From Idiomarina sp. (GTDB lineage: Bacteria > Pseudomonadota > Gammaproteobacteria > Enterobacterales > Alteromonadaceae), in the NCBI GenBank assembly GCA_020832105.1, contig JAFIFH010000039.1, forward strand, positions 1 through 64,000: 64,000 nt of DNA, written 5' to 3'. The position numbers and the translations under genes are program-made. A model generated the notes under the pieces. The model saw only the letters and a list, made by a program, of their open reading frames with translations, searched no databases and had not been told where the DNA came from. Positions 53,831 to 62,897 of the stretch are shown here, one piece after another. Numbering within the stretch: position 1 is the first letter of the stretch; every line of letters begins with the position of its first letter.

Positions 53831-54472
53831 TCACCCCTTTTGGTTGACCATCCACACTGCGGCTTCTACGCGTGAACGTAAACCAAGCTTTTTCAGTAAA
53901 TGTTTGACGTGTACCTTCACCGTGCCGTCGGAAATATCAAGCTCCCGGGCAATCACTTTATTGCTCATGCCTTTGGCGATCAGGCTAAGAATTTCGTATT
54001 CGCGATTAGTCAGGCTGTTGAGATTAGCTTGATCACTGGAGAACGGCTTACGAATAGCGCTCGCCAGTACTTCGGTGACATTCTCACTCAGTACCATTTT
54101 GCCTTCCAGCGCTTTGCGCAATTGCTTGAGCAACAACTCAGGGTCCATATCTTTGAGCAGGTAGCCATTTGCGCCACCGCTAATAGCCTGCACGACGTCT
54201 TCGTCAGCGTCTGAAACGGTGAGCATGACGATCTTTGATTCAACACCTCTTTTACGCATCCCGCGCAAGGTCTCGAGCCCGTCCATGCCCTGCATGTTCA
54301 GGTCCAGAATAATCAGGTCTGGTTGAAGCTCAGTGGCGAGCTCAATCGCCTCAGCACCGTTGTTGATTTCGCGAATGACATCGAGGTCATCTTCTAAGGA
54401 CAATAGTTGTTTTAACCCCTTAAGGAGTAGGGGATGGTCGTCGACCAGCATAATAGTTGCTTTGTCGCTCAT
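53831..54472 (-). CDS. narL: Nitrate/nitrite response regulator
   Basis: This 213-residue regulator has a receiver domain (acidic pair Asp11/Asp12, phosphorylated Asp57 in IILDLNMQG, Lys in YLLKDM) and a LuxR-type helix-turn-helix (LTNREYEILSLIAKGMSNKVIARELDISDGTVKVHVKHLL) closely resembling NarL. It should be phosphorylated by NarX and activate nar genes. AAGGAG lies eight bases before the ATG. It lies 264 bp downstream of narX rather than overlapping it, and four bases before moeA. Confidence 0.94.
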   Translation of the reverse strand: MSDKATIMLVDDHPLLLKGLKQLLSLEDDLDVIREINNGAEAIELATELQPDLIILDLNMQGMDGLETLRGMRKRGVESKIVMLTVSDADEDVVQAISGGANGYLLKDMDPELLLKQLRKALEGKMVLSENVTEVLASAIRKPFSSDQANLNSLTNREYEILSLIAKGMSNKVIARELDISDGTVKVHVKHLLKKLGLRSRVEAAVWMVNQKG

Positions 54473-54594
54473 GGTGTTCGCTCCTTAAGAGTCGTTAAAT
54501 GTAATGCTATGTTACCTTTATTGAGTATCCAGCACAGCGTCCCCAGTACCGGAGCGGACGCTACCTGGGGCCCTGGAACCTCTTCGTGTAACTG

Positions 54595-54607
54595 CAAGTA
54601 TTTGATT
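54595..54607 (-). promoter_or_regulatory. Possible IHF site before narL
   Basis: On the minus strand AATCAAATACTTG fits the IHF consensus WATCAANNNNTTR exactly and has an AT-rich 5' side. Its position just downstream of the predicted narL promoter is unusual, and single matches of this degenerate motif occur by chance, so this is weak. Confidence 0.3.
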
Positions 54608-54609
54608 TT

Positions 54610-54638
54610 TAAATGAATAATCAAGATTTGCGAGTCAA
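54610..54638 (-). promoter_or_regulatory. Predicted narL-moeA promoter
   Basis: On the minus strand TTGACT (54638-54633) and CATTTA (54615-54610) are spaced by 17 bp. The -35 is good and the -10 poor, which fits an activator-dependent promoter beside the NarL-type site. Confidence 0.4.
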
Positions 54639-54640
54639 CA

Positions 54641-54656
54641 TACCTACTTAGGAGTA
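54641..54656. promoter_or_regulatory. NarL-type 7-2-7 binding site upstream of narL
   Basis: TACCTAC-TT-AGGAGTA matches the NarL inverted repeat with a single mismatch (last base of the first heptamer); the second heptamer is perfect. It abuts the predicted -35 of narL, implying autoregulation of narL and moeA. Confidence 0.6.
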
Positions 54657-54736
54657 CCACCAGGTTATTCTTTGCTACCTCATTTAACATTGGTTGTAGC
54701 TGTCTGGGCAGTTAGCGCCGCTGTTTGCGCCACGCT

Positions 54737-56551
54737 TTAGCTGCCTGTTTCGGCGAATTGTTCGTTCATATACTCTGGGGTAAACGAGAAGTAGACGCCG
54801 GTCCCACCGTCTTCCCGGCTTTGCACTGTAAGCAGCCCGTCGAGATGTCGACTCCGCTCCTGCATAATAGCCAGGCCGTAGTGATTGAGTTTTTCCGGAT
54901 GGTCGGGAAGGCCTACCCCGTCATCTTCCACACTCAATTGGATCAGACTGGCTTCACTGATAAGAGAAATCTTGAGCCAGCCGCCCTGGCTGTGATTGAC
55001 TGCGTTTTGCGATGCCTCCCGGATGATCTGCAGTAGGTGAACCTCTTCGTGTGGGGTGAGCGGCACATCTTCGAGCTCGTATACCAGGTGTATTTGCATG
55101 TCAGTGCGGTCTTCGAGCTGGTCTACCGTAGTTTCCAGGGCATGCAGCAGGCCTTTGCCATCCACCTTGAGTCGGAATGTGGTCAATAACTCCCGTAGCT
55201 GCCGGTATGCCGAGTCGAGACCTTCTTTAAGCTCATTGGTCACATCGTCAAGTAATTCCCGATTATTGGATTCTGTGGCTTTGCTCAGTCGTACCACCTG
55301 AATTTTAAGATACGACAGCGCCTGCGCCAGCGAGTCATGTAATTCCCGGGCGATGACGGTGCGCTCTTTCATTAACGCCAGCCGCCGCAGGTTTTCTTCT
55401 TCAGATTTCACGTTCATCGCCAGTGACAATTGTTCAGCGACGGACCGCAGTAACTGTTGTTGCCAGCTATCCAGCCTTTGCACGGCATCCAGTCGGGCAA
55501 TCAGCACCCCATATTGCTTTTGGTCGCGGGACAGTGGATATCGGTAGATGGCGCGACCATTTTCAATCGTCACACCGTCACAGGTCATTACGCAGGCCTC
55601 GCAGTTATTGGTGATGCAAGGTGTGGTGCCATTGTCCTCCGGCTGGAACTGATGATACGGCCGCTTACCGGCCTCTGTCAGCAGGCAGAGCTCGATGTCG
55701 TCTACTTTTATAAGGGCCCGCAAAGCCTCAACGATTTTACTGTAATCATGGTAGCCCATGGATTTCTCGTTCACTTCACGAGAGATCTCATAGAGGAACT
55801 GCAGGGTTTTATGGCTACGCATAATTTCGTGGGTTTGTTTATCAACCCGGTCTTCGAGGTCACCATACATATAAGTGATGGTGTCACTCATTTTGTTCAG
55901 GGTACGGCCCAGAACCCCTAGCTCGTCATTGCTCTGCAAATGGGACCTGGCGGTAAAGTCCCCCTGGGAAATATGCCTGGCCTGCTGAATGAGCGACGAC
56001 AGGGGCGCCTCAAAGCGTGATTTAAGCCAGAACAACACGACTGCCGCAAGCATAATGGTTAATAGTAAGGCGATAACCAATACCACCCGCAAGGCAAGAA
56101 TTTTGTATTCGGCGTCTTGCTGAGTCATGCCGACAAAACGGTCCAATTGGCCGACTAACGCCTGTAAGCGGCCATCCAGCAGCTCGGGTTCCAACCCGTT
56201 TATAAAGGCATTTTCTGTGACTTGCCACATCTCATGCGCTGTGCGGAATGCTTCCGCAGTCTGGTCATCGCGATAATAGTAGGAGGCGAAGACTGGATGG
56301 TGCCACTTCTCACTGACTTCGGATAGCAGGGAAATGGCCTGGTCAGGATCATGCTGGTAAATAAAGCCTATGCGATAGGTTTCCATGCGCAGTGAACCTG
56401 AGTGATTGATCAGGTGCGGGTCATGCACCGCCCGATCCGACAACCAGTAGGAGGCAATCACAGTCGCACAGGCCAAAAGGAGAATAGCCACCAGGGCCAG
56501 CGTGATTTTACTGACCAGAGTGGTAGGGCCGATACGTTTAGGTGGAGGCAT
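54737..56551 (-). CDS. narX: Nitrate/nitrite sensor histidine kinase
   Basis: The 604-residue membrane kinase has two TM helices framing a periplasmic sensor with the P-box (INHSGSLRMETYRIGF), a HAMP linker, a central module with a cysteine cluster (C-x4-C-x2-C-x3-C in CITNNCEACVMTC), a HisKA_3 domain with phosphorylated His405 (VIARELHDSLAQ) and an ATPase domain (ASQNAVNHS, DDGVGLPD). It senses nitrate and nitrite and controls NarL. The ATG at 56551 with AGGA upstream is preferred over a start 30 codons earlier that matches no family sequence. It is divergent from narG. Confidence 0.94.
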   Translation of the reverse strand: MPPPKRIGPTTLVSKITLALVAILLLACATVIASYWLSDRAVHDPHLINHSGSLRMETYRIGFIYQHDPDQAISLLSEVSEKWHHPVFASYYYRDDQTAEAFRTAHEMWQVTENAFINGLEPELLDGRLQALVGQLDRFVGMTQQDAEYKILALRVVLVIALLLTIMLAAVVLFWLKSRFEAPLSSLIQQARHISQGDFTARSHLQSNDELGVLGRTLNKMSDTITYMYGDLEDRVDKQTHEIMRSHKTLQFLYEISREVNEKSMGYHDYSKIVEALRALIKVDDIELCLLTEAGKRPYHQFQPEDNGTTPCITNNCEACVMTCDGVTIENGRAIYRYPLSRDQKQYGVLIARLDAVQRLDSWQQQLLRSVAEQLSLAMNVKSEEENLRRLALMKERTVIARELHDSLAQALSYLKIQVVRLSKATESNNRELLDDVTNELKEGLDSAYRQLRELLTTFRLKVDGKGLLHALETTVDQLEDRTDMQIHLVYELEDVPLTPHEEVHLLQIIREASQNAVNHSQGGWLKISLISEASLIQLSVEDDGVGLPDHPEKLNHYGLAIMQERSRHLDGLLTVQSREDGGTGVYFSFTPEYMNEQFAETGS

Positions 56552-56876
56552 GGTAAACGTCCTGGATATGGTGGTGAATTTGTATCTACATATTAGCACT
56601 ATCCCCTTGCGCGCATACAGCTGAAGCAGAAGAGCTACCACTTTTGCCTTGAGGGTAGTTTAAAGCCCCGGGCCAGGCCCGCCTTTTAATGCGTTATTCC
56701 TTTTAAAACAAAATCTTAAGTAACTTCCTGGCACTATCACCTTGGTGGTAGTAGCCCTGTTTTGGTCAATTAACCCCCTATTTCGCGGGGGGAAAAAATC
56801 CAGCATGATGCGCTTCATACAACATCCAGTCCGTGAGATCTAAGCAACATAACGGATAAGACCAGGAGTCAAAGCT
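56552..56876. promoter_or_regulatory. narX-narG divergent control region (325 bp)
   Basis: It contains an inverted repeat CTATCACC-TT-GGTGGTAG (56734-56751, seven of eight pairs) with the 7-2-7 geometry of NarL sites but off-consensus heptamers. A NarL-like heptamer TTAAGTA (56716-56722, one mismatch) and a possible FNR half-site TTGGT (56762-56766) are also present. CCCCC and GGGGGG tracts (56774-56792) can form a short hairpin in the narG leader. No ORF is credible here. Promoters could not be placed with confidence. Confidence 0.45.
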
Positions 56877-59800
56877 ATGAGCCATTTACTCGACAGATTG
56901 CGTTACTTTAAGGCGCGCAAAGAGTCATTTTCTGATAACCATGGGATGACCACCGAAGAAGATCGGACCTGGGAACAGGGTTACCGTCAACGTTGGCAGC
57001 ACGACAAAGTGGTGCGTTCGACCCACGGTGTTAACTGTACCGGCTCTTGTAGCTGGAAGATCTACGTGAAAGACGGCCTGGTCACCTGGGAAACGCAGCA
57101 GACCGACTATCCGCGGACTCGCCCTGACTTGCCAAACCATGAACCGCGCGGCTGTCCTCGTGGTGCCAGCTACTCATGGTATATCTACAGCGCAAACCGC
57201 TTGAAATATCCGAAAATGCGCCAGCAGTTAATGAAGCTGTGGCGTGAAGCCCGTGAGCAGCACAGTGACCCGGTAGATGCCTGGGCCTCGATCGTCAGTG
57301 ACCCGGTAAAAGCGAAAAGCTACAAAGAGCGTCGCGGCCTGGGTGGCTTCGTGCGCGCGTCCTGGCAGGAAGTCAATGAGCTCATCGCAGCTTCAAACGT
57401 CTACACCGCAAAGGAATATGGGCCGGATCGGATTAGTGGGTTCTCGCCGATTCCAGCGATGTCGATGGTGTCTTATGCTGCTGGCTCGCGATATCTGTCA
57501 CTGATTGGCGGTAACTGCCTGAGTTTCTACGATTGGTACTGTGACTTACCTCCAGCATCACCGCAGGTTTGGGGCGAACAAACTGACGTGCCCGAGTCTG
57601 CCGATTGGTTCAACTCTAACTACATCATTGTATGGGGCTCAAACGTTCCACAAACCCGTACGCCGGATGCTCACTTCCTCACCGAGGTTCGTTACAAAGG
57701 GACCAAAACCTGTGTCATCACCTCGGACTACTCAGAAGCGTCTAAATTTGGCGACACCTGGTTAGCACCGCGTCAGGGTACTGATGCAGCACTAGGTATG
57801 GCGTTCGGTCACGTGATTCTGAAAGAATTCTATGTTGAGAGCCAGAGCACTTACTTCAGCAACTATGTGCGTAAATACACGGATATGCCGATGCTGGTCA
57901 TGCTTGAAGACGATGGTGGTCGCCTCAAACAGGGTCGATTCCTACGTGCTGCGGATCTCATGGACAACCTCGGTGAAGACAATAACCCGGACTGGAAAAC
58001 TATTGCCTTGAACGAAGAGGACGGTCGCCTGACCAGCCCGAACGGTGCCATTGGGTATCGCTGGGGTGGTGAGCAGGGCAACTGGAACCTTGAGCAGAAA
58101 GATAAAGACGGCGAAGTTTCTTTAGCACTATCACTCAAAGACACGGCCGACGAGATTGCTGAGGTAGCATTCCCATACTTCGGCGGTGCTCCGCACGAGT
58201 ACGAGTACTTTCAGCATACCGACCACGACGAAGTGCAAATGCGTCGCATCCCGGCCAAACGCATCACCCTGAAAAATGGTGAAACTGCGTTGGTCGCCAC
58301 GGTCTATGACTTGATGCTGGCGAACTACGGTGTTGACGATGGCTCTGGTGACCCGGGCCGTGCCACCAGCTTTGAAGACGATATTCCATATACGCCAGCA
58401 TGGCAGGAAAAAATCACCGGTGTACGCCCAGCCGATGTGATCCGTGTGGCCCGTGAATTTGCGCGCACAGCCGACAAAACTCAGGGTCGCTCAATGATTA
58501 TCGTTGGTGCCGCTTTGAACCACTGGTACCACATGGATATGAACTACCGCGGCATTATTAATATGTTGATGATGTGTGGTTGTGTTGGTCAGAGCGGTGG
58601 TGGCTGGGCGCACTATGTGGGGCAGGAAAAACTGCGTCCACAAACCGGCTGGCAACCGCTCGCTTTTGGTCTTGATTGGCAGCGCCCACCGCGTCATATG
58701 AACGGTACGTCGTTCTTCTACAACCATTCGAGCCAGTGGCGTTATGAAAAGCTGGACATGAGCGAGGTGGTGTCACCGTTAACCTCGAAGAATAAGTGGA
58801 AGAGCAGCATCATCGACTACAACACCCGTGCTGAGCGCATGGGCTGGTTACCGTCTGCGCCGCAGCTGGGCACCAACCCACTGGGCGTGGCTAAGGCTGC
58901 TAAAGACGCAGGTATGGAAGTCAAAGATTATGTGGTGCAGCAGCTTAAAAATGGCGAGATAAAATTTGCCAATGAGCAGCCGGACAATCCGCAGAACTTC
59001 CCGCGTAACATGTTTATCTGGCGTTCGAACCTGCTCGGTTCGTCAGGTAAAGGCCATGAGTACATGCTCAAGCATTTACTCGGCACTAAACATGGTTTGT
59101 TGGGTAAAGACCTGGGCGAATTTGGTGGTCAGAAACCAGACGATGTTGAGTGGGTTGATGATGGCGCTGAAGGCAAAGTAGACCTGTGGGTCACACTCGA
59201 CTTCCGCATGTCAACGACTTGTCTGTACTCAGACATAGTGCTGCCGACTGCTACCTGGTACGAAAAAGACGACATGAATACGTCAGACATGCACCCGTTC
59301 ATTCACCCGCTTACCGCTGCTATCGACCCGGTATGGGAAGCGCGCAGTGACTGGGAAATCTTCAAAGGTATCGCGAAAGAATTCTCGCGGGTCTGTGTAG
59401 GACATCTGGGTGTTGAGCAGGACGTGGTCACCGTACCTATGTTGCATGACACGCCTGCAGAGCTGGCTCAACCATATGGCGTTAAAGCTTGGTGGAAAGG
59501 CGAGTGCGAGGCGATCCCGGGGCAAACCATGCCAAATATTACCGTAGTCGAGCGTGACTATCCGAACACTTACTATCGTTTCACATCGCTTGGTCCGTTA
59601 ATGGAAGAGTTGGGGAACGGTGGTAAAGGTATTGGTTGGGATACCAAAGATGAAGTGGCACTGCTTGGTGACCTGAACTTGCGTCACACTGACGAAGGTG
59701 TTCACAAAGGCCGTCCGCGCATCGACACAGCGGTTGACGCTTGTGAAGTGATTCTGTCACTGGCACCGGAAACCAATGGTCAGGTCGCAGTGAAGGCATG

Positions 59801-60599
59801 GGAAGCGTTAGGTAAGATTACTGGTCGCAGTCATACCCACCTGGCACTGCCAAAAGAAGACGAAAAAATTCGTTTCCGTGACATTGTCGCGCAGCCACGC
59901 AAAATCATTTCCTCGCCCACCTGGTCAGGCCTGGAAGACGAGCATGTGTCTTATAACGCGGGTTACACCAATGTTCACGAGTTGATTCCATGGCGCACCA
60001 TTACCGGCCGCCAGCAGTTCTATCAGGACCACGAATGGATGCGCGATTTCGGTGAGAACCTATGTGTGTATAAACCGCCGATTAACCTGAAAACCGTTGA
60101 GCCGGTGCTGAATAAGAAGTCGAATGGCAATAAAGAAATAGTCTTGAACTTCATTACACCGCACCAGAAGTGGGGTATTCACAGCACTTACTCAGACAAC
60201 CTGTTGATGCTGACACTGTCCCGCGGCGGTCCGATAGTCTGGATCAGCGAAGTTGATGCTGCAGAAGCCGGCATCGTGGATAACGACTGGATTGAAGTAT
60301 TCAACGTCAACGGTGCATTGAGTGCCCGAGCAGTTGTATCGCAGCGTGTGCCAGAAGGTATGAGCATGATGTATCACGCTCAGGAAAGAATTATTAACAC
60401 CCCAGGCTCTGAGCAAACCGGTACCCGTGGCGGTATTCACAACTCAGTCACCCGGGCCGTGATGAAGCCAACACACATGATTGGTGGCTATGCCCAGCAG
60501 TCATACGGCTTCAACTACTACGGCACAGTGGGATGTAACCGCGACGAGTTCGTCATTGTTCGCAAGATGGACAAAGTCGACTGGTTAGACACCGAATAA
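56877..60599 (+). CDS. narG: Respiratory nitrate reductase alpha subunit
   Basis: This 1240-residue molybdenum bis-MGD catalytic subunit reduces nitrate to nitrite on the cytoplasmic side of the inner membrane. The FS0 cluster ligands are His50, Cys54, Cys58 and Cys93, at the same positions as in E. coli. The molybdenum-ligand Asp lies in FYDWYCDLPPASP (near residue 223). Length agrees with the family (about 1250). AGGAG lies eight to ten bases before the ATG. It has no Tat motif, as expected for cytoplasmic Nar. First gene of narGHJI. Confidence 0.97.
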   Translation: MSHLLDRLRYFKARKESFSDNHGMTTEEDRTWEQGYRQRWQHDKVVRSTHGVNCTGSCSWKIYVKDGLVTWETQQTDYPRTRPDLPNHEPRGCPRGASYSWYIYSANRLKYPKMRQQLMKLWREAREQHSDPVDAWASIVSDPVKAKSYKERRGLGGFVRASWQEVNELIAASNVYTAKEYGPDRISGFSPIPAMSMVSYAAGSRYLSLIGGNCLSFYDWYCDLPPASPQVWGEQTDVPESADWFNSNYIIVWGSNVPQTRTPDAHFLTEVRYKGTKTCVITSDYSEASKFGDTWLAPRQGTDAALGMAFGHVILKEFYVESQSTYFSNYVRKYTDMPMLVMLEDDGGRLKQGRFLRAADLMDNLGEDNNPDWKTIALNEEDGRLTSPNGAIGYRWGGEQGNWNLEQKDKDGEVSLALSLKDTADEIAEVAFPYFGGAPHEYEYFQHTDHDEVQMRRIPAKRITLKNGETALVATVYDLMLANYGVDDGSGDPGRATSFEDDIPYTPAWQEKITGVRPADVIRVAREFARTADKTQGRSMIIVGAALNHWYHMDMNYRGIINMLMMCGCVGQSGGGWAHYVGQEKLRPQTGWQPLAFGLDWQRPPRHMNGTSFFYNHSSQWRYEKLDMSEVVSPLTSKNKWKSSIIDYNTRAERMGWLPSAPQLGTNPLGVAKAAKDAGMEVKDYVVQQLKNGEIKFANEQPDNPQNFPRNMFIWRSNLLGSSGKGHEYMLKHLLGTKHGLLGKDLGEFGGQKPDDVEWVDDGAEGKVDLWVTLDFRMSTTCLYSDIVLPTATWYEKDDMNTSDMHPFIHPLTAAIDPVWEARSDWEIFKGIAKEFSRVCVGHLGVEQDVVTVPMLHDTPAELAQPYGVKAWWKGECEAIPGQTMPNITVVERDYPNTYYRFTSLGPLMEELGNGGKGIGWDTKDEVALLGDLNLRHTDEGVHKGRPRIDTAVDACEVILSLAPETNGQVAVKAWEALGKITGRSHTHLALPKEDEKIRFRDIVAQPRKIISSPTWSGLEDEHVSYNAGYTNVHELIPWRTITGRQQFYQDHEWMRDFGENLCVYKPPINLKTVEPVLNKKSNGNKEIVLNFITPHQKWGIHSTYSDNLLMLTLSRGGPIVWISEVDAAEAGIVDNDWIEVFNVNGALSARAVVSQRVPEGMSMMYHAQERIINTPGSEQTGTRGGIHNSVTRAVMKPTHMIGGYAQQSYGFNYYGTVGCNRDEFVIVRKMDKVDWLDTE

Positions 60600-60618
60600 C
60601 TGGAGTGAGGTATTCACA

Positions 60619-62154
60619 ATGAAAGTAAGAGCGCAAATCGGCATGGTATTGAATCTGGACAAGTGTATTGGTTGTCACACTTGTTCCATTACCTGCAAAA
60701 ACGTATGGACCTCACGCGAAGGCGTTGAATATGCCTGGTTTAACAACGTTGAAACCAAGCCAGGTATCGGCTTCCCAAAAGAATGGGAAAACCAGGACAA
60801 GTGGAAGGGTGGCTGGACGCGTCAGGCCAACGGCAAGCTGATTCCACGTATCGGTGGCAAGCTGCGGATTCTGGCAAATATTTTTGCCAACCCGGACATG
60901 CCGGTGATCGATGACTACTACGAACCTTTTGATTTCGACTACGAGCATTTGCACACCGCGAAGGACGTCAAGCACCAACCGACGGCTCGCCCGCGTTCGC
61001 TGATCAGCGGTAAGCGCATGGAGAAAATTGAATGGGGTCCGAACTGGGAAGAGATCCTCGGTACAGAGTTTGAGAAGCGTAAGAAAGACAAAAACTTTGA
61101 CGACGTTGTGCAAAAAGAGATCTACGGCCAGTTTGAAAAGACCTTCATGATGTACTTGCCGCGTTTGTGCGAGCACTGTCTGAACCCGACCTGTGTGGCG
61201 TCATGCCCATCTGGCGCTATTTATAAGCGCGAAGAAGACGGCATCGTACTGATTGACCAGGACAAGTGCCGAGGCTGGCGGATGTGTGTGTCTGCGTGCC
61301 CCTACAAGAAGATTTACTTTAACTGGAAGAGTGGCAAGTCAGAGAAATGTACCTTCTGTTACCCGCGCATTGAAGCCGGGCAACCGACCGTATGTTCGGA
61401 AACCTGTGTAGGCCGGATTCGTTATCTGGGTGTGTTGTTGTATGACGCAGACAAAATTGCAGCGGCAGCAAGTACGCCAAACGAGAAGGACCTGTATCAG
61501 GCGCAGCTCGATATCTTCCTTGACCCGTTCGACCCGGAAGTTCAGGCAGCGGCACGTAAAGAAGGTATTTCTGAGAACTGGCTGCAAGCAGCTCAGCGCT
61601 CGCCGGTCTACATGATGGCGATGGACTGGAAAATTGCGCTGCCATTGCACCCTGAATATCGGACCTTGCCTATGGTGTGGTACGTACCGCCACTGTCGCC
61701 CATTCAAAGTGCTGTAGAAGCGGGGCACGTAGGGATGAACGGGGAAATTCCTGACCTTAAGTCACTGCGGATTCCACTGCGTTACCTGGCTAACATGCTC
61801 ACCGCCGGTGATGAAGCACCCATTGTCAGAGCGCTGGAGCGGATGATCGCGATGCGTGCCTACAAACGTTCGCAACAGGTGGACGGTGTGGAAGACTTTG
61901 AAGTGCTGAAACAAGTTGGCCTGACCCCGAACCAGGTGGAAGAAATGTACCGGTACATGGCGATTGCCAACTATGAAGATCGCTTTGTTATCCCTACCAG
62001 CCACAAAGCGTATGCCGAAAATGCCTATGGCATGAAAGGCGAATGCGGCTTCAGCTTTGGTAATGGCTGTAGCGGTGGTGAAAGTAACCTGAATATCTTT
62101 GGTGGCAAGAACAAAGGTGTTCGTCAGGTTATCCCAGTCACCATGAAGGAGTAA
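60619..62154 (+). CDS. narH: Respiratory nitrate reductase beta subunit
   Basis: The 511-residue electron-transfer subunit has four cysteine groups: CIGCHTCSITC near the N terminus, CEHCLNPTCVASC around residue 184-196, CRGWRMCVSAC with the Trp that marks the 3Fe-4S cluster, and CTFCYPRIEAGQPTVCSETC. It carries electrons from the haem subunit NarI to NarG. It is 19 bases from narG. Confidence 0.97.
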   Translation: MKVRAQIGMVLNLDKCIGCHTCSITCKNVWTSREGVEYAWFNNVETKPGIGFPKEWENQDKWKGGWTRQANGKLIPRIGGKLRILANIFANPDMPVIDDYYEPFDFDYEHLHTAKDVKHQPTARPRSLISGKRMEKIEWGPNWEEILGTEFEKRKKDKNFDDVVQKEIYGQFEKTFMMYLPRLCEHCLNPTCVASCPSGAIYKREEDGIVLIDQDKCRGWRMCVSACPYKKIYFNWKSGKSEKCTFCYPRIEAGQPTVCSETCVGRIRYLGVLLYDADKIAAAASTPNEKDLYQAQLDIFLDPFDPEVQAAARKEGISENWLQAAQRSPVYMMAMDWKIALPLHPEYRTLPMVWYVPPLSPIQSAVEAGHVGMNGEIPDLKSLRIPLRYLANMLTAGDEAPIVRALERMIAMRAYKRSQQVDGVEDFEVLKQVGLTPNQVEEMYRYMAIANYEDRFVIPTSHKAYAENAYGMKGECGFSFGNGCSGGESNLNIFGGKNKGVRQVIPVTMKE

Positions 62155-62157
62155 TGT

Positions 62158-62886
62158 ATGCAATTTATTCGAGTACTTTCCCTGTTGCTGGACTATCCGA
62201 CAGCAGCATTGGTAGAAGCAAAAGACGACTTATTAGCGGCGGTGGAGTCTGCGCCGCTGCGTACCACCCGTAAAGAACAGCTGAAGCTATTCATTAAGAA
62301 CCGCTGCAGCGGTGACCTGATGGACTGGCAGTCTCACTACGACTCGTTGTTCGAGCGCGGCCGTGCTGTGTCACTGCTGTTGTTTGAACACGTACATGGC
62401 GAATCGCGGGACCGTGGTCAGGCGATGGTTGACCTGATGCGTGAGTACCGCGAAGCCGGGCTCGATATCGGAGTGCGTGAATTGCCGGATTACATTCCAC
62501 TGTATCTTGAGTTCCTGAGTACCCAGGGCGAGGATAACCTGCAAATCGGACTAGCGGACGTAGCGCATATCCTCTCGGTTCTGGCATGTCGCCTGGAGCA
62601 GCGGGACAGTGATTACGCAGTGATTTTCTATAGCCTGATTGATCTCTCTGGTGCTGAGTTGGACCTCGACTCAGTGCGCGAACAAATAAAATCAGAACAA
62701 CGTGACGACACCAAAGAAGCAATGGATAAAGTCTGGGAAGAAGAGATGGTGACCTTCGGCCCTGACTCCGGCTCCGATGGCTGCGGTAGCGCGACTAGTC
62801 GACCCTCTGCGGGTCAGCAGCGCCAGGATCACGTGCCGATTAACTGGGCAGATGCAAAAAATGCAGCTGCACCAACTGTTGAGTGA
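62158..62886 (+). CDS. narJ: Nitrate reductase assembly chaperone
   Basis: This 242-residue helical chaperone of the TorD/NarJ family has LSLLLDYPTAALVEAKDDL at the N terminus and SVLACRLEQRDSDYAVIFYSL in the core. It holds apo-NarGH until the molybdenum cofactor and clusters are inserted. GGAG lies six bases before the ATG, and it begins three bases after narH. Confidence 0.94.
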   Translation: MQFIRVLSLLLDYPTAALVEAKDDLLAAVESAPLRTTRKEQLKLFIKNRCSGDLMDWQSHYDSLFERGRAVSLLLFEHVHGESRDRGQAMVDLMREYREAGLDIGVRELPDYIPLYLEFLSTQGEDNLQIGLADVAHILSVLACRLEQRDSDYAVIFYSLIDLSGAELDLDSVREQIKSEQRDDTKEAMDKVWEEEMVTFGPDSGSDGCGSATSRPSAGQQRQDHVPINWADAKNAAAPTVE

Positions 62887-62897
62887 GGAGTCTGACA

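Noticed and set aside
54602-54624. TTGATT...AATCAA inverted repeat considered as an FNR site
   Set aside because: The spacer is 11 bp instead of 4 between half-sites, so it does not fit FNR.
56552-56641. Upstream start of narX giving 30 extra residues
   Set aside because: No ribosome site; the extra residues do not resemble NarX, and the ATG at 56551 has AGGA upstream.
56762-56775. TTGGTCAATTAACC upstream of narG as a full FNR box
   Set aside because: Only the first half is close to TTGAT; the second half does not match ATCAA. It is kept only as a possible half-site.
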